A stretch of DNA of 64,000 nucleotides, taken from contig NZ_NRRS01000003.1 of NCBI RefSeq assembly GCF_016583795.1, forward strand, positions 62,001-126,000. The letters are read 5' to 3'. Position 1 is the stretch's first letter. Each line of letters opens with the position of its first letter. The notes under the pieces were generated by a model, which had not been told where the DNA came from, made no database searches, and saw only the letters and a program-made list of their open reading frames with translations. Below, piece by piece: positions 1 through 8,895 of this stretch. The translations under genes and the position numbers were made by a program. The DNA comes from Rhabdochromatium marinum. GTDB taxonomy: Bacteria > Pseudomonadota > Gammaproteobacteria > Chromatiales > Chromatiaceae.

Positions 1-767
1 GGTGCGGCCTCGCTGCTGTAGCGAATCATGTTAAACAGGGTATGCGGCTGCGCTTGGCCGTCGATGATCCAGTCGGCGTTGAAAATCTTGTGGCGACAGT
101 GCTCGGAGTTGGCCTGCGCGAACATCATCAGCTCAACATCACTGGGATTGCGCCCCAGAGCGGTGAAGCTGGCGACCAGATAGTCGATTTCATCGTCTGA
201 CAGGGCCAGTCCGAGCTGCGCATTCGCCATTCGCAGGGCATCATGGCCATTGACGCTCAGATCAACGCGCTGCAAGGCGCGTGCGCCCGACTGGGCAAAG
301 AACGTATCGAACCCGGCCGGATCGAGCAGCACCACCTCGGTCATGCGATCATGCAACCATGCAGCCGCGCGGCTCAGGTACTCGGCTTCCAGAGGTGCAG
401 CGGTTGCCGCATCGGTATGCAGATAAAAGGCCGTGCCCCGCTCGATGCGCTTGACCGACTCCAGCCCGCAGTGGCGAGCAATCTCGGTCGCCTTGCTGGA
501 CCAGGGGGTCTGAGTGCCGGGGCGTGGCAGCACCAGCACTGGCACCCCGGCGGGTTCCTCGGCGGCAGTCAACCCATGCGGGTCGAGCAGTTGTGTCAGC
601 CGGTGCTGATCGAGTGCGGGGGCCGTGTCATCGGGTTCGGCCAACTGCACCAAATACCGATACTCGGCCGTGAGCTGCACCGATCCCAGACCGGCACGCT
701 CCAGGCGTTCGCGCAGTTTCGTCAGGCGGAATTCAGACAGCGCCGGGGCGCCGCGCAGACAAAGCAT
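1..767 (-). CDS. purL: phosphoribosylformylglycinamidine synthase, N-terminal part
   Basis: Fourth step of purine biosynthesis: ATP- and glutamine-dependent conversion of FGAR to FGAM in the cytoplasm. Read from an ATG at 765-767, the translation begins [18 protein letters not shown], the typical start of the large single-chain proteobacterial PurL. It continues through [15 protein letters not shown] (PurS-like domain) and reaches [18 protein letters not shown], the first catalytic-domain signature. About 255 codons are visible; the gene runs off the left edge, so the synthase core and glutaminase domain (about 1,000 residues) are not seen. Divergent from trmO. Confidence 0.93.
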   Translation of the reverse strand, partial: MLCLRGAPALSEFRLTKLRERLERAGLGSVQLTAEYRYLVQLAEPDDTAPALDQHRLTQLLDPHGLTAAEEPAGVPVLVLPRPGTQTPWSSKATEIARHCGLESVKRIERGTAFYLHTDAATAAPLEAEYLSRAAAWLHDRMTEVVLLDPAGFDTFFAQSGARALQRVDLSVNGHDALRMANAQLGLALSDDEIDYLVASFTALGRNPSDVELMMFAQANSEHCRHKIFNADWIIDGQAQPHTLFNMIRYSSEAA

Positions 768-931
768 GGCGGGATTCCTTGTAGCATGGTCTCATTTGAT
801 GTGGAGCGCGCGTCAGCGTGCCACGCATGCGCCCGCCCCATCGGTTACACTGAACCATCTTAAGCTGATTACCACTCCGGGGCGACACCGAAATCCGCCT
901 GACCCCTTCCCGCTGCCCTCGCTGCTGTTTG

Positions 932-1765
932 ATGCTCATGGCCCCAACCAACACCCACACCGGCTCCCAGTCCCATGCGGTGGCATCCATTCCAGAACCC
1001 GCCGCCACTGACCCGCGCGACAGCGATTTTCAATTTCGCCCCATCGGGTACATTCGCTCGCCCTTTGATGACAAATTCGGCATCCCCCGACAGGCACGCT
1101 TGGCGCCTGCAGCTCAGGCACGTCTGGAACTGTTGCCACCCTATGATCGTGATGAGGCTTGCAGCGGACTGGAGGGCTTCTCGCATCTGTGGCTCTTGTT
1201 TGTCTTCCATCAGGATTGTCTGACGGCTGGCTGGCAGCCCATGGTACGCCCGCCGCGTCTGGGGGGACGAGCCAAGGTTGGTGTCTTTGCCAGCCGCGCG
1301 CCCTATCGACCCAATCCCATCGGCCTGTCAGCGGTGGAGTATCATGGACGTGTACGCGAGCGCAGTGGTTTGGTCTTGCACCTGGGCGGGGTCGATCTGC
1401 TCGACGGCACGCCGGTGCTGGATATCAAGCCCTATGTTCCCTATGCCGATGCCGTGCCGGAAGCCAGTCAGGGCTTTGCCCAGGCTCCGCAGGAGGCACG
1501 CTGGCCCGTGCGCTTTAGCCCCCAGGCCCAGCGGGAACTCAGCCAGGCTGACCCGGAGAACCGGTTACAATTACAGGCACTGATTGAGCAAATTATCGGA
1601 CTCGACCCCCGCCCCGGTTATATGGATCGCTACCCGGAACGCAATGTTTTCGCCATGCGCTTGCATGGCTGTGATATCCAATGGAAAATTGCGACCGGGC
1701 ATGCCCTGGTGACCCGCATCATCGCCGGCACGCAGCAGCGCCCATCGGGCTATACTCGGGTGTAA
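932..1765 (+). CDS. trmO: tRNA (N6-threonylcarbamoyladenosine(37)-N6)-methyltransferase TrmO
   Basis: TrmO (YaeB/TsaA family) methylates the N6 of t6A37 in certain tRNAs using SAM. The family signature is clear: FRPIGYIRSPFDDKFGIPRQ, then GLEGFSHLWLLFVFH, then the conserved block APYRPNPIGLSAVE and LLDGTPVLDIKPYVPYAD. The C-terminal region (about residues 190-275) matches the extra domain of the long gammaproteobacterial form. The start is uncertain: TTG 929, ATG 932 and ATG 938 are in frame, none with a good ribosome-binding site; the first conserved residues come about 35 codons later. Divergent from purL, with a gap of about 165 bp. Confidence 0.88.
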   Translation: MLMAPTNTHTGSQSHAVASIPEPAATDPRDSDFQFRPIGYIRSPFDDKFGIPRQARLAPAAQARLELLPPYDRDEACSGLEGFSHLWLLFVFHQDCLTAGWQPMVRPPRLGGRAKVGVFASRAPYRPNPIGLSAVEYHGRVRERSGLVLHLGGVDLLDGTPVLDIKPYVPYADAVPEASQGFAQAPQEARWPVRFSPQAQRELSQADPENRLQLQALIEQIIGLDPRPGYMDRYPERNVFAMRLHGCDIQWKIATGHALVTRIIAGTQQRPSGYTRV

Positions 1766-1789
1766 TCGACGGGTGCAGTGCAAACGCTA

Positions 1790-3043
1790 ATGGAGAACCC
1801 CTTGCAAACACCGAAACTCAATTGGGAGCAACTGCGTCCTTTCAGCGCAGCACTCATCATCGCCGGTTTGCTGCTGCTGCAAACACTGATTGTTCCAACT
1901 TGGGTGCCCGCCTGGCTTGGCGTACTCATTTTGACCACCGCCTGGGTTATTTCCGCTTTATTGCCAAAATCATCGTCAACGCAACAGCTAAACGCATCCA
2001 CGGCTTCCTCTGCATGCACGGAAGTTGCCGTGCTAACCAAGGCCCGGCGCTGGGATCATGAAATCTGGGAGCTGGTAGTCGCGGTCGATCACCTGATTAA
2101 GGCCGAGGTAACCGAACTGCGCGACATGGTCCAGCAAACGCTGGGTTTAATCTCCAATGCCGTCAGCGATCTGCAAAACAGCTTCTCCGGCATGCTGCAA
2201 GCCTCCGAAGCCCAACAGGGGCTGGTCAACACACTGATGAAGGGCAGTGGTGCCGACCTCGCCGGTGACCAGGAGCAGACGTTCGACATCAACGATTTTC
2301 TTTTGGAAAACAGCAATCTGCTCAATGAAAATGTCGCGCGACTGATCGACATGGGCAAGCACAGTATCGAAGTGGCCCATCAGGTCGATGACCTGTCGAC
2401 CCAGATGGATGGCATTTTCACCCTGCTCGACAGCGCCAGCAGCATCGCCCGGCAAACCAACCTACTGGCGCTCAATGCCGCGATTGAGGCCGCGCGCGCT
2501 GGCGAGGCCGGTCTCGGCTTCGCCGTGGTGGCGCAGGAAATTCGCAAGCTCTCGCAGGACTCGGCCCAGTTCAACGAGGAGATTCGCGGACAGGTCCAGC
2601 AGTCGCAGCGGATTTTTGCCATCACCCGCGACATCGTCGGGCGGATGGCCTCGCAGGATATGAGCACCTCCATCAACGCCAAAGGCAAGATGGACGAGAT
2701 GTCTGACAAGGTTCAACAACTGAACGCAACTGTCAATGCTGGCCTGGACCAAATGGGATTGGTGGTTGATCAGCTGCGCGAAAATGTCAATTCCGGTCTA
2801 CGTCTGCTCCAGTTTGAGGACATCGCCCGCCAGGTACTGGAACGCGCCGACAAGCGAATTAACTTCCTGGATCGCTTCGTCAATGAACTCAACCGGCTGC
2901 CAATGGCCCAGCATGACGAAAGCGGCGAACAGGTCGATGCGGCCAAGGCGCGGCTCGAAGCGCTGCGTGCCGAAGTCGCCGATGCCGCTCACCGCGCGGT
3001 CAGCCAACAGGACATGGCCGCCGGCGAACTTGAACTCTTTTAA
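1790..3043 (+). CDS. methyl-accepting chemotaxis-like protein without periplasmic sensor domain
   Basis: Two hydrophobic helices (about residues 19-36 and 40-57) with almost nothing between them form a membrane hairpin. A long coiled-coil cytoplasmic region follows, carrying the chemoreceptor tip [20 protein letters not shown] followed by [15 protein letters not shown]. That is the CheA/CheW-contact hairpin of MCPs. There is no obvious HAMP or periplasmic ligand domain, so any input would have to come from membrane, cytoplasm or a partner protein. ATG 1790 is preferred; GTG 1778 is in frame. It is the first gene of a plus-strand run with a STAS protein (112 bp downstream), a PP2C switch protein and a kinase, suggesting a signalling partner for that module rather than for flagellar chemotaxis (inference). 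Confidence 0.8.
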   Translation: MENPLQTPKLNWEQLRPFSAALIIAGLLLLQTLIVPTWVPAWLGVLILTTAWVISALLPKSSSTQQLNASTASSACTEVAVLTKARRWDHEIWELVVAVDHLIKAEVTELRDMVQQTLGLISNAVSDLQNSFSGMLQASEAQQGLVNTLMKGSGADLAGDQEQTFDINDFLLENSNLLNENVARLIDMGKHSIEVAHQVDDLSTQMDGIFTLLDSASSIARQTNLLALNAAIEAARAGEAGLGFAVVAQEIRKLSQDSAQFNEEIRGQVQQSQRIFAITRDIVGRMASQDMSTSINAKGKMDEMSDKVQQLNATVNAGLDQMGLVVDQLRENVNSGLRLLQFEDIARQVLERADKRINFLDRFVNELNRLPMAQHDESGEQVDAAKARLEALRAEVADAAHRAVSQQDMAAGELELF

Positions 3044-3155
3044 GCGCCGATCCGCCACAAGCTTCGCACATCAGCGTAGACTATTCCGTTAACATTTTTT
3101 GGGCTGGGGTCCGTGAGACTCGACCAGCAATTCGCTTGAGCTATTTGGAGACACC

Positions 3156-3461
3156 ATGAGCGTCACCCGACACATTGATGAAGCAAAACAGCAAGTCACC
3201 GTTAAAATCGATGGCCGCTTCGACTTCGCGCAACATAAAGCCTTTCGCGATTCCTATCGCGACATTCCGCCTGGCAGTAAGAGCTACATCGTTGACATGG
3301 CCACCACCTCCTATCTCGACAGCTCTGCGCTTGGCATGTTGCTACTGCTGCGCGAGCATGCCGGCGGTAACAATGCAGCCGTGACACTTCGTGGATGCGG
3401 TGAGGACGTGCGGCGAGTGCTGAAGATCGCAAACTTCGAGAAGCTGTTCAACCTGGAATAA
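3156..3461 (+). CDS. STAS-domain anti-sigma factor antagonist (HsbA-like)
   Basis: A single STAS domain over the full 101 residues, with the motif DSSALGMLLLL, whose first or second serine is the site phosphorylated by the partner kinase and dephosphorylated by a PP2C phosphatase in SpoIIAA/HsbA proteins. A good ribosome-binding site (TTGGAG) precedes the ATG. It sits directly before a receiver-PP2C-ATPase protein, the same pairing as HsbA-HsbR of Pseudomonas aeruginosa, where the STAS protein switches partners between an anti-sigma factor (FlgM) and a diguanylate cyclase. The pairing is seen; the partner in this organism is inference. Confidence 0.85.
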   Translation: MSVTRHIDEAKQQVTVKIDGRFDFAQHKAFRDSYRDIPPGSKSYIVDMATTSYLDSSALGMLLLLREHAGGNNAAVTLRGCGEDVRRVLKIANFEKLFNLE

Positions 3462-3500
3462 TATTAGTGTCGGGCACCATACGTTGAACGCTTCTCCCAC

Positions 3501-5249
3501 ATGGCTAACTCCCTCCCACAAGCCACCGCTGTAACCGCAGAGGTCTCGCGCGGCAAAGCACTGATCGTTGATGATGAGCCGGTCAACTGTCGCCTGCTCG
3601 TGCAGATGCTCCACCGCGAGGGCTTCGAGGCCATCGAAGCCCACAACGGTGAGGAAGCGATCCAGCAATTCGATGCTGAGCAACCGGATATCATCTTCAT
3701 GGACGTGATGATGCCGGGCATGGACGGTTTCGAAGCCACGCGCATCATCAAAGCCCGCAGCAGTCATCAGTTCATACCAGTTATTTTTCTCACCGCCCTG
3801 CGGGATGAAAAATCCCTGATTCAATGTACCGAGGCCGGCGGCGATGATTTCCTGTCCAAACCATTCAGCTTTGGCATTCTCAAGGCCCGCATCCGCGCCA
3901 TGGAGCGCGTGCGCGATCTGCAGCGTGCCATCGCTGCCAAGAATCAAACCCTGTCGGCTCTGATCGAAAAAGAGCAGGAAGAACAAAAGCTCGCCGAGCG
4001 CCTGTTCAGCCGCGTTGTCAACACCCGCAACGTGGCCACTGAGCGGTATCAGTATGTGCAGCGGCCCGCCGCTACTTTCAGTGGTGACTTGGTGCTATCG
4101 CAATTCCTGCCCGATGGAGGCTTGCGCATCCTGATTGCCGATTTCACCGGCCACGGTCTCGCGGCGGCCATCGGCGCGCTGCCGGTGTCGGATATTTTTC
4201 ACTCCATGACACTCAAGGGGGCCGATGACAACAGTTTGCTGTTTGAGATCAACCGTAAGCTGCATCAGTTACTGCCAGCGGATCGCTTCATGGCCGCCTG
4301 GCTGGTTTCCATTTCGCACACCGGCGAGACGCTGCGCTGGTGGAACGGCGGTATGCCAAGCGGTTGGCTGCGAACCCGTGATGGACTGGTTGAACTGGCC
4401 TCCCATACGTTGCCACTTGGCATCCTGCATCCGCTGCCTGAGTGCAACACCATCAACCAGTTGCAGGTGGACTCCCAGGATCGTCTGCTGCTGCTGAGCG
4501 ACGGGCTGCTGGAGACTGTCACCAGCGCTGATGGGCAGATGTTTGAAGACGTGGGTTTTCACCCAGCGCTCGAGCAATGGGAAAACGCCACTCCCATCAT
4601 GGATACGCTGCTGGCTGCGCTCGATGAGCTCTGCTGTGGTGAACCTTTCGATGACATTACCATTGTGGAAATCCCGCTTGACAGTCCGGTCAGCAGCATG
4701 CCGCGCGTTGCGGCCGCCCACATTGAACAATCGGCCTGGCAATGGTCCATTGAGCTGGCCGACGCGCGACTTGCAGCCATGCCATCACTTAAGGATATTC
4801 TTGAGCTACAGGGGCTGCTATACGGGATACATGAGCACCTTGGCACGTTGCAAACCATCGTCACCGAACTTTACACCAATGCACTTGAACACGGAATACT
4901 GAGGCTTGAATCCAGCATCAAGTCAACCTCCGATGGCTTCGAGCGCTATTACCGTGAACGCGCGCGACGCTTGGCGGCACCCACGCCAGGATGGATCAGA
5001 CTCACGCTCAGCTATGAGCCCGGTGGCACAGAACAACAAAATCGGATACGCATTCGGCTGCGCGACAGTGGTTCGGGCTTCGACCCGCAACAGCACAGCC
5101 ACGGCCTGCAGGTCGATGCATCCCAGCCCTGGGGACGCGGCATACAATTAGTCCGTGATTTGTGCGAATCGGTTCGCTACGACCACAATGGCACTGAGGT
5201 TGAGGCTCTCTATGCCCTGCCATCGGCGGCTCAACACGCTTTGCCCTGA
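3501..5249 (+). CDS. receiver / PP2C phosphatase / HATPase switch protein (HsbR-like)
   Basis: A three-domain cytoplasmic regulator of 582 residues. Residues 18-135 are a CheY-like receiver (ALIVDDEP, phospho-acceptor Asp68 in IIFMDVMMP, Lys120). Residues about 185-392 are a SpoIIE-type PP2C phosphatase with its metal ligands in FSGDL, IADFTGHGLAAA, LLLLSDGLLE and FDDITIVE. Residues about 415-575 are a GHKL ATPase resembling anti-sigma serine kinases, with N460 in ELYTNALEHG and RDSGSGFDP as the G1 box. This is the architecture of P. aeruginosa HsbR, which can both phosphorylate and dephosphorylate its STAS partner depending on receiver phosphorylation. The STAS gene lies 39 bp upstream. Confidence 0.88.
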   Translation: MANSLPQATAVTAEVSRGKALIVDDEPVNCRLLVQMLHREGFEAIEAHNGEEAIQQFDAEQPDIIFMDVMMPGMDGFEATRIIKARSSHQFIPVIFLTALRDEKSLIQCTEAGGDDFLSKPFSFGILKARIRAMERVRDLQRAIAAKNQTLSALIEKEQEEQKLAERLFSRVVNTRNVATERYQYVQRPAATFSGDLVLSQFLPDGGLRILIADFTGHGLAAAIGALPVSDIFHSMTLKGADDNSLLFEINRKLHQLLPADRFMAAWLVSISHTGETLRWWNGGMPSGWLRTRDGLVELASHTLPLGILHPLPECNTINQLQVDSQDRLLLLSDGLLETVTSADGQMFEDVGFHPALEQWENATPIMDTLLAALDELCCGEPFDDITIVEIPLDSPVSSMPRVAAAHIEQSAWQWSIELADARLAAMPSLKDILELQGLLYGIHEHLGTLQTIVTELYTNALEHGILRLESSIKSTSDGFERYYRERARRLAAPTPGWIRLTLSYEPGGTEQQNRIRIRLRDSGSGFDPQQHSHGLQVDASQPWGRGIQLVRDLCESVRYDHNGTEVEALYALPSAAQHALP

Positions 5250-5261
5250 AACCAACGCATC

Positions 5262-6362
5262 ATGACTGCCCCCTCCCCTTCCATTGCGCTTAGTCAGCGC
5301 ATGCTGCAAGTCATCACGGCCACTCCCGTGGGCATTTGCATTACCAATGCGCAAGGGATGTTTGAGTTTGTCAACCCGGCTTATTGCCGCTTCTACGGCT
5401 ACAGTGCAGCGGAACTACTCGGCCAGCACTTTACCCTGGTGGTCCCGCCCGATAACCAGGCCCTGATGACTGAACTGCATGACCGCTTCATCGCGGGTCA
5501 CAGTGAAGTACGCGGCGAATGGGAGGTAGTTGATCGCCATGGTGCCACGCGACAAATCATCGCGGATGCGACCCTTATTGAGGGCAATGACGGGCAGCCG
5601 CGTAAGGTCACCTTTATCATGGACATCACCGAGCGCACGCGTAACGAACGCATGCGCGAGGACATTGAGCGGCTGATGCGCCATGATCTGCGCACCCCAC
5701 TGAATGCCATTATTAATATCCCGGCTTTGCTGCGCGATGACGGCAATCTGACTGCTGAGCAGAATGAACTGTTGGAGATCATCGAGCGTTCGGCACACAC
5801 CATGGCTGAGATGATCGAGGCTTCGCTGAATCTTTATAAGCTCGAAGCGGGCACCTACCCGTTGCAGGGCAAACGCCTCGATTTGCTAGAGCTGCTGGCG
5901 CGGGTTCTGGCGGACGGCGCCAAGTCCTCGGCCCACCAGGGACAGCACAGCGTGCTGATGCTAAACGGCCAAGCGGTGCGGGCTCAGGATCAATACCACT
6001 TGCACGGTGAGCCCCTGCTCTACTACAACCTCTTTGCCAATTTGATTAAAAATGCCTTCGAGGCCTCCCCGGCTGGCGCCCGGGTGAGCCTGAATGTCGC
6101 GCCCGGCCCCAATGTTACCCGGGTTGAAGTTCACAACCAGGGCTCTATCCCCGAGGGGATTCAACCGCAGTTGTTCGACAAATACGTCACCCACAACAAG
6201 GTCGGTGGCAGCGGACTGGGCACCTATTCAGCCAAACTGATCACCGAGGCTGTCGGTGGAAGCATCGGGGTTCACAGCACCGCAGAAAGCGGCACTCTGT
6301 TCTGGGTCGAATTGCCGCAAAATACGCGTTCAGCAGGTGCGCCAGTCGAACTTGACCATTAG
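5262..6362 (+). CDS. PAS-domain sensor histidine kinase
   Basis: A soluble kinase of 366 residues; no membrane helix is visible. An N-terminal PAS domain (about residues 10-125, GICITNAQGMFEFVNPAYCR, ending in MDITERTR) is followed by a HisKA dimerisation domain with phospho-acceptor His141 in RHDLRTPLNAI. The HATPase domain has N264 in NLIKNAFEASP and the ATP-lid GGSGLGTY. It starts 12 bp after the switch-protein stop and so is almost certainly co-transcribed. Its likely job is to phosphorylate the receiver of the switch protein, the GGDEF protein or the TPR response regulator nearby (inference). Confidence 0.87.
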   Translation: MTAPSPSIALSQRMLQVITATPVGICITNAQGMFEFVNPAYCRFYGYSAAELLGQHFTLVVPPDNQALMTELHDRFIAGHSEVRGEWEVVDRHGATRQIIADATLIEGNDGQPRKVTFIMDITERTRNERMREDIERLMRHDLRTPLNAIINIPALLRDDGNLTAEQNELLEIIERSAHTMAEMIEASLNLYKLEAGTYPLQGKRLDLLELLARVLADGAKSSAHQGQHSVLMLNGQAVRAQDQYHLHGEPLLYYNLFANLIKNAFEASPAGARVSLNVAPGPNVTRVEVHNQGSIPEGIQPQLFDKYVTHNKVGGSGLGTYSAKLITEAVGGSIGVHSTAESGTLFWVELPQNTRSAGAPVELDH

Positions 6363-6385
6363 TGCCTGCCGCTGCCGCATGGTGC

Positions 6386-8011
6386 TCAGTCCTCCAGCAC
6401 GGCGCGCAGCAAGGGCTCAAGCAAGACATATTCCTGTTCGATCTGATCCACCAAGGCTGAGGCCGGAGCCAAATGCAACGCCTCCTGCTCCAGGCATTTG
6501 GCCAGATGCTGCAAGCGTAACGCTGAAACCGCTCCGGCCAGCCCCTTGAGGCTGTGCGCCTTAAAGCGCAGCGCCTCGACATCCTGAGCCTGATGCGCCG
6601 CGCGCAGACCCTGCAACCGCAAGGGAACATCGGCCAGGAATTGCTCAATGGTCACAGCGGCAATATCCTGATCGTCCCCCATGCGTTGCATTAACTCATC
6701 GCGATCAAAATGTTTGCAGTCATGCGCATTCGATATCGTGGACTGAGTCTGGGCTGGGTGTGTCTCGCTGGGTGACGGCGCAGCGCCCGAACCGCATTCG
6801 GCCTGCACGCGTATGAGCAGATCGTTGGTGGTATCCAACAGGCTGTCAAGCTCGGCCTGCAACTCAGCGGTCAGAGGCCAGCGGTAAAACTCACTGAGTG
6901 CGCCCAATACCTTTTCAGCTTGCGATTGGGCACCCGGATCAGCCCCATAACGGCGCCGCTCCGGCACAAAAGCCGGGCCCGATGCCTGAGCACCGGAGGA
7001 TACAGCGAGCGGTGGCTTCTGATCTGGATCCTTGGTGGCCAGGGTATCGGTCGAGGCTTCGGGAGCCGCTAGATTGGCGACGTTCACCTCGTGCTCCAGG
7101 GCAGCATCCATAACCATCGTTTGGTCGCGACCGGCCGCTTTGGCACGATTGAGCGCACGATCCGCCAGTTCCAGCAGGAACGAAGCCGAATGCGTCTCAT
7201 CGGCTTGCGCCGCTGCCACTCCCAGGCTCACGGTGACATGATCCGCCGCTGAGGAGTATTGATGAATCAGATGCAGATCCTTTACCGCCGTGCGCATCGC
7301 CTCGGCGGCCCGGTGCGCCCCTTCCAGATCGGTTTCGGGTAGCAAGGCGACAAATTCCTCGCCGCCGTAACGCGCGAGCAAATCGCCCTGACGTTTGAGC
7401 GCACTTCCGAGTGCAGCCGCACCCTGTTGCAGACAAATATCACCGGCACCATGCCCGTAGTGATCGTTCAGTGCTTTAAAGTGATCGAAGTCGATCATAA
7501 TCAGCGCTAGCGGTTTGCCGCTGCGGCGCGCACGCTGCCATTCTTTTTGCAGCAGCGTGTCGAACTTGCGCCTGTTATAGACATGCGTCAAACCGTCGAT
7601 ATACGACATACCCTCGAGCATATCGGCCTTCAGGCGCATGTTGATCTGGTTGCGCACCCGCGCCCGCACGATCGGCAGACTGATTGGTTTGGTGATGTAA
7701 TCCGCCGCGCCCAGGTTCAGCCCGACTTCTTCGGCGGCACTGTCACCAATGGCCGTGACGAAAATCACAATGATGTCCTTGGTCTCATCATCGGCCTTGA
7801 GCCGCCGACAGACCTCGAAGCCGTCAATCTCCGGCATCATGACATCAAGCAGCATCAGCGCCGGCTTGTCCGGACCATGGGCCACAGCCAGGGCTTCTTC
7901 CCCGCTGCGTGCCTCAACAATACGGTAACTACCGCGCAGCATCCGCGAAAGCAGATAGACATTAGCCGGTTCGTCATCGACGATGAGTATTCGGTAATCC
8001 TGGCTTTTCAC
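6386..8011 (-). CDS. receiver-GGDEF-Hpt protein (diguanylate cyclase with phosphotransfer domain)
   Basis: 541 residues: a receiver (Asp56 in LLDVMMPE, Lys108), a GGDEF cyclase (residues about 138-300), a low-complexity linker, and a C-terminal Hpt domain with His486 in RFKAHSLKGLAG. The active-site motif is intact (GGEEF, 216-220). An allosteric product-binding I-site RxxD (RQGD, 207-210) lies five residues before it, so active, feedback-inhibited c-di-GMP synthesis is expected. A receiver and an Hpt in one chain allow it to pass phosphate to or from other receivers in the locus. It converges on the PAS kinase with only 23 bp between stops. Confidence 0.88.
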   Translation of the reverse strand: MKSQDYRILIVDDEPANVYLLSRMLRGSYRIVEARSGEEALAVAHGPDKPALMLLDVMMPEIDGFEVCRRLKADDETKDIIVIFVTAIGDSAAEEVGLNLGAADYITKPISLPIVRARVRNQINMRLKADMLEGMSYIDGLTHVYNRRKFDTLLQKEWQRARRSGKPLALIMIDFDHFKALNDHYGHGAGDICLQQGAAALGSALKRQGDLLARYGGEEFVALLPETDLEGAHRAAEAMRTAVKDLHLIHQYSSAADHVTVSLGVAAAQADETHSASFLLELADRALNRAKAAGRDQTMVMDAALEHEVNVANLAAPEASTDTLATKDPDQKPPLAVSSGAQASGPAFVPERRRYGADPGAQSQAEKVLGALSEFYRWPLTAELQAELDSLLDTTNDLLIRVQAECGSGAAPSPSETHPAQTQSTISNAHDCKHFDRDELMQRMGDDQDIAAVTIEQFLADVPLRLQGLRAAHQAQDVEALRFKAHSLKGLAGAVSALRLQHLAKCLEQEALHLAPASALVDQIEQEYVLLEPLLRAVLED

Positions 8012-8199
8012 AAGGTGTTACTGTAGACTTTTCAATTCGGATCGCCGATAATGTGCAAACGCTCCGGCATGCGGCCATCCGAGCTTATGTCAACGCTATG
8101 ATTCCAATACATTCCACGTCAACCGCCACCGATCCTACCTTGATTTGAGCTATACTGCCAGCGCGCCGTGACAGCACCGACCTGCCCACCTGCGCGGCC

Positions 8200-8895
8200 C
8201 TACATCAGGGCCGGCAACCTGAGCAAAAAGCGCCCGCCACCCAGACAACCGTCATTATTGAGTTCAATCCAGCCACGCTGACCGTCCGGCGCATGGTGCA
8301 AATTAGCAACCATGGCACAAAAATGCAGCCCCAAGCCGGTGTTGCCCAGTTTGGCATCCGGCTTAACGCTATCGTGCAAGGAACGCTGTCCCAGCATGGT
8401 GGCCGGAAAGCCGGGACCGTCGTCTTCCAGCGTCAGCCTCAGGCTATCATCCACCACCCTGGCACTCAGGCAGATTTCCCCCTTGGTGTAGCGCATGGTG
8501 TTAGTCAGCACATTCTCAATGAGAGAGGCCACCAGATACTGGTCAAGCGTCCAACGCAGATCCTCGGCACACTCGATGCGACAGCGCAAACCGCGCAAAT
8601 CCATCAGCGGTTTGTTGTTCAGCCAGCAGTCCTCAAGCAGCTCATACAGGTTGACAGGAGCAAAATCCGGCTGATACAGCCCGTGATCATTGCGGTAGAT
8701 AGTTAGCATCTTGGTCAGATTGTCCTTCATCCGCCGCGCTTCGTATTGGAGCTGCGCCACGGCATCGGAATCGCGCCACGTCTCCCCGCTATCGGCTTCG
8801 ACCAGCTCATCGACTGCGGTGATCACCCGGTTCAGGGAATTTTTCATATCGTGGATGCCAATGGCCAGCACCGTGCTAAAATCCAATTCCTTCAT
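8200..8895 (-). CDS. small cytoplasmic sensor histidine kinase
   Basis: 231 residues with no membrane segment and no separate sensor domain. The phospho-acceptor region is IHDMKNSLNRV (His15), almost at the N-terminus. The ATPase domain shows SLIENVLTNTMRYT (N box), EDDGPGFP (G1) and GNTGLGLHF (G2). Its ATG overlaps the stop of the upstream receiver-TPR gene by four bases (ATGA), indicating translational coupling and that the two form a two-component pair, the kinase perhaps sensing through the TPR protein (inference). A gap of 188 bp separates it from the GGDEF gene downstream. Confidence 0.83.
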   Translation of the reverse strand: MKELDFSTVLAIGIHDMKNSLNRVITAVDELVEADSGETWRDSDAVAQLQYEARRMKDNLTKMLTIYRNDHGLYQPDFAPVNLYELLEDCWLNNKPLMDLRGLRCRIECAEDLRWTLDQYLVASLIENVLTNTMRYTKGEICLSARVVDDSLRLTLEDDGPGFPATMLGQRSLHDSVKPDAKLGNTGLGLHFCAMVANLHHAPDGQRGWIELNNDGCLGGGRFLLRLPALM

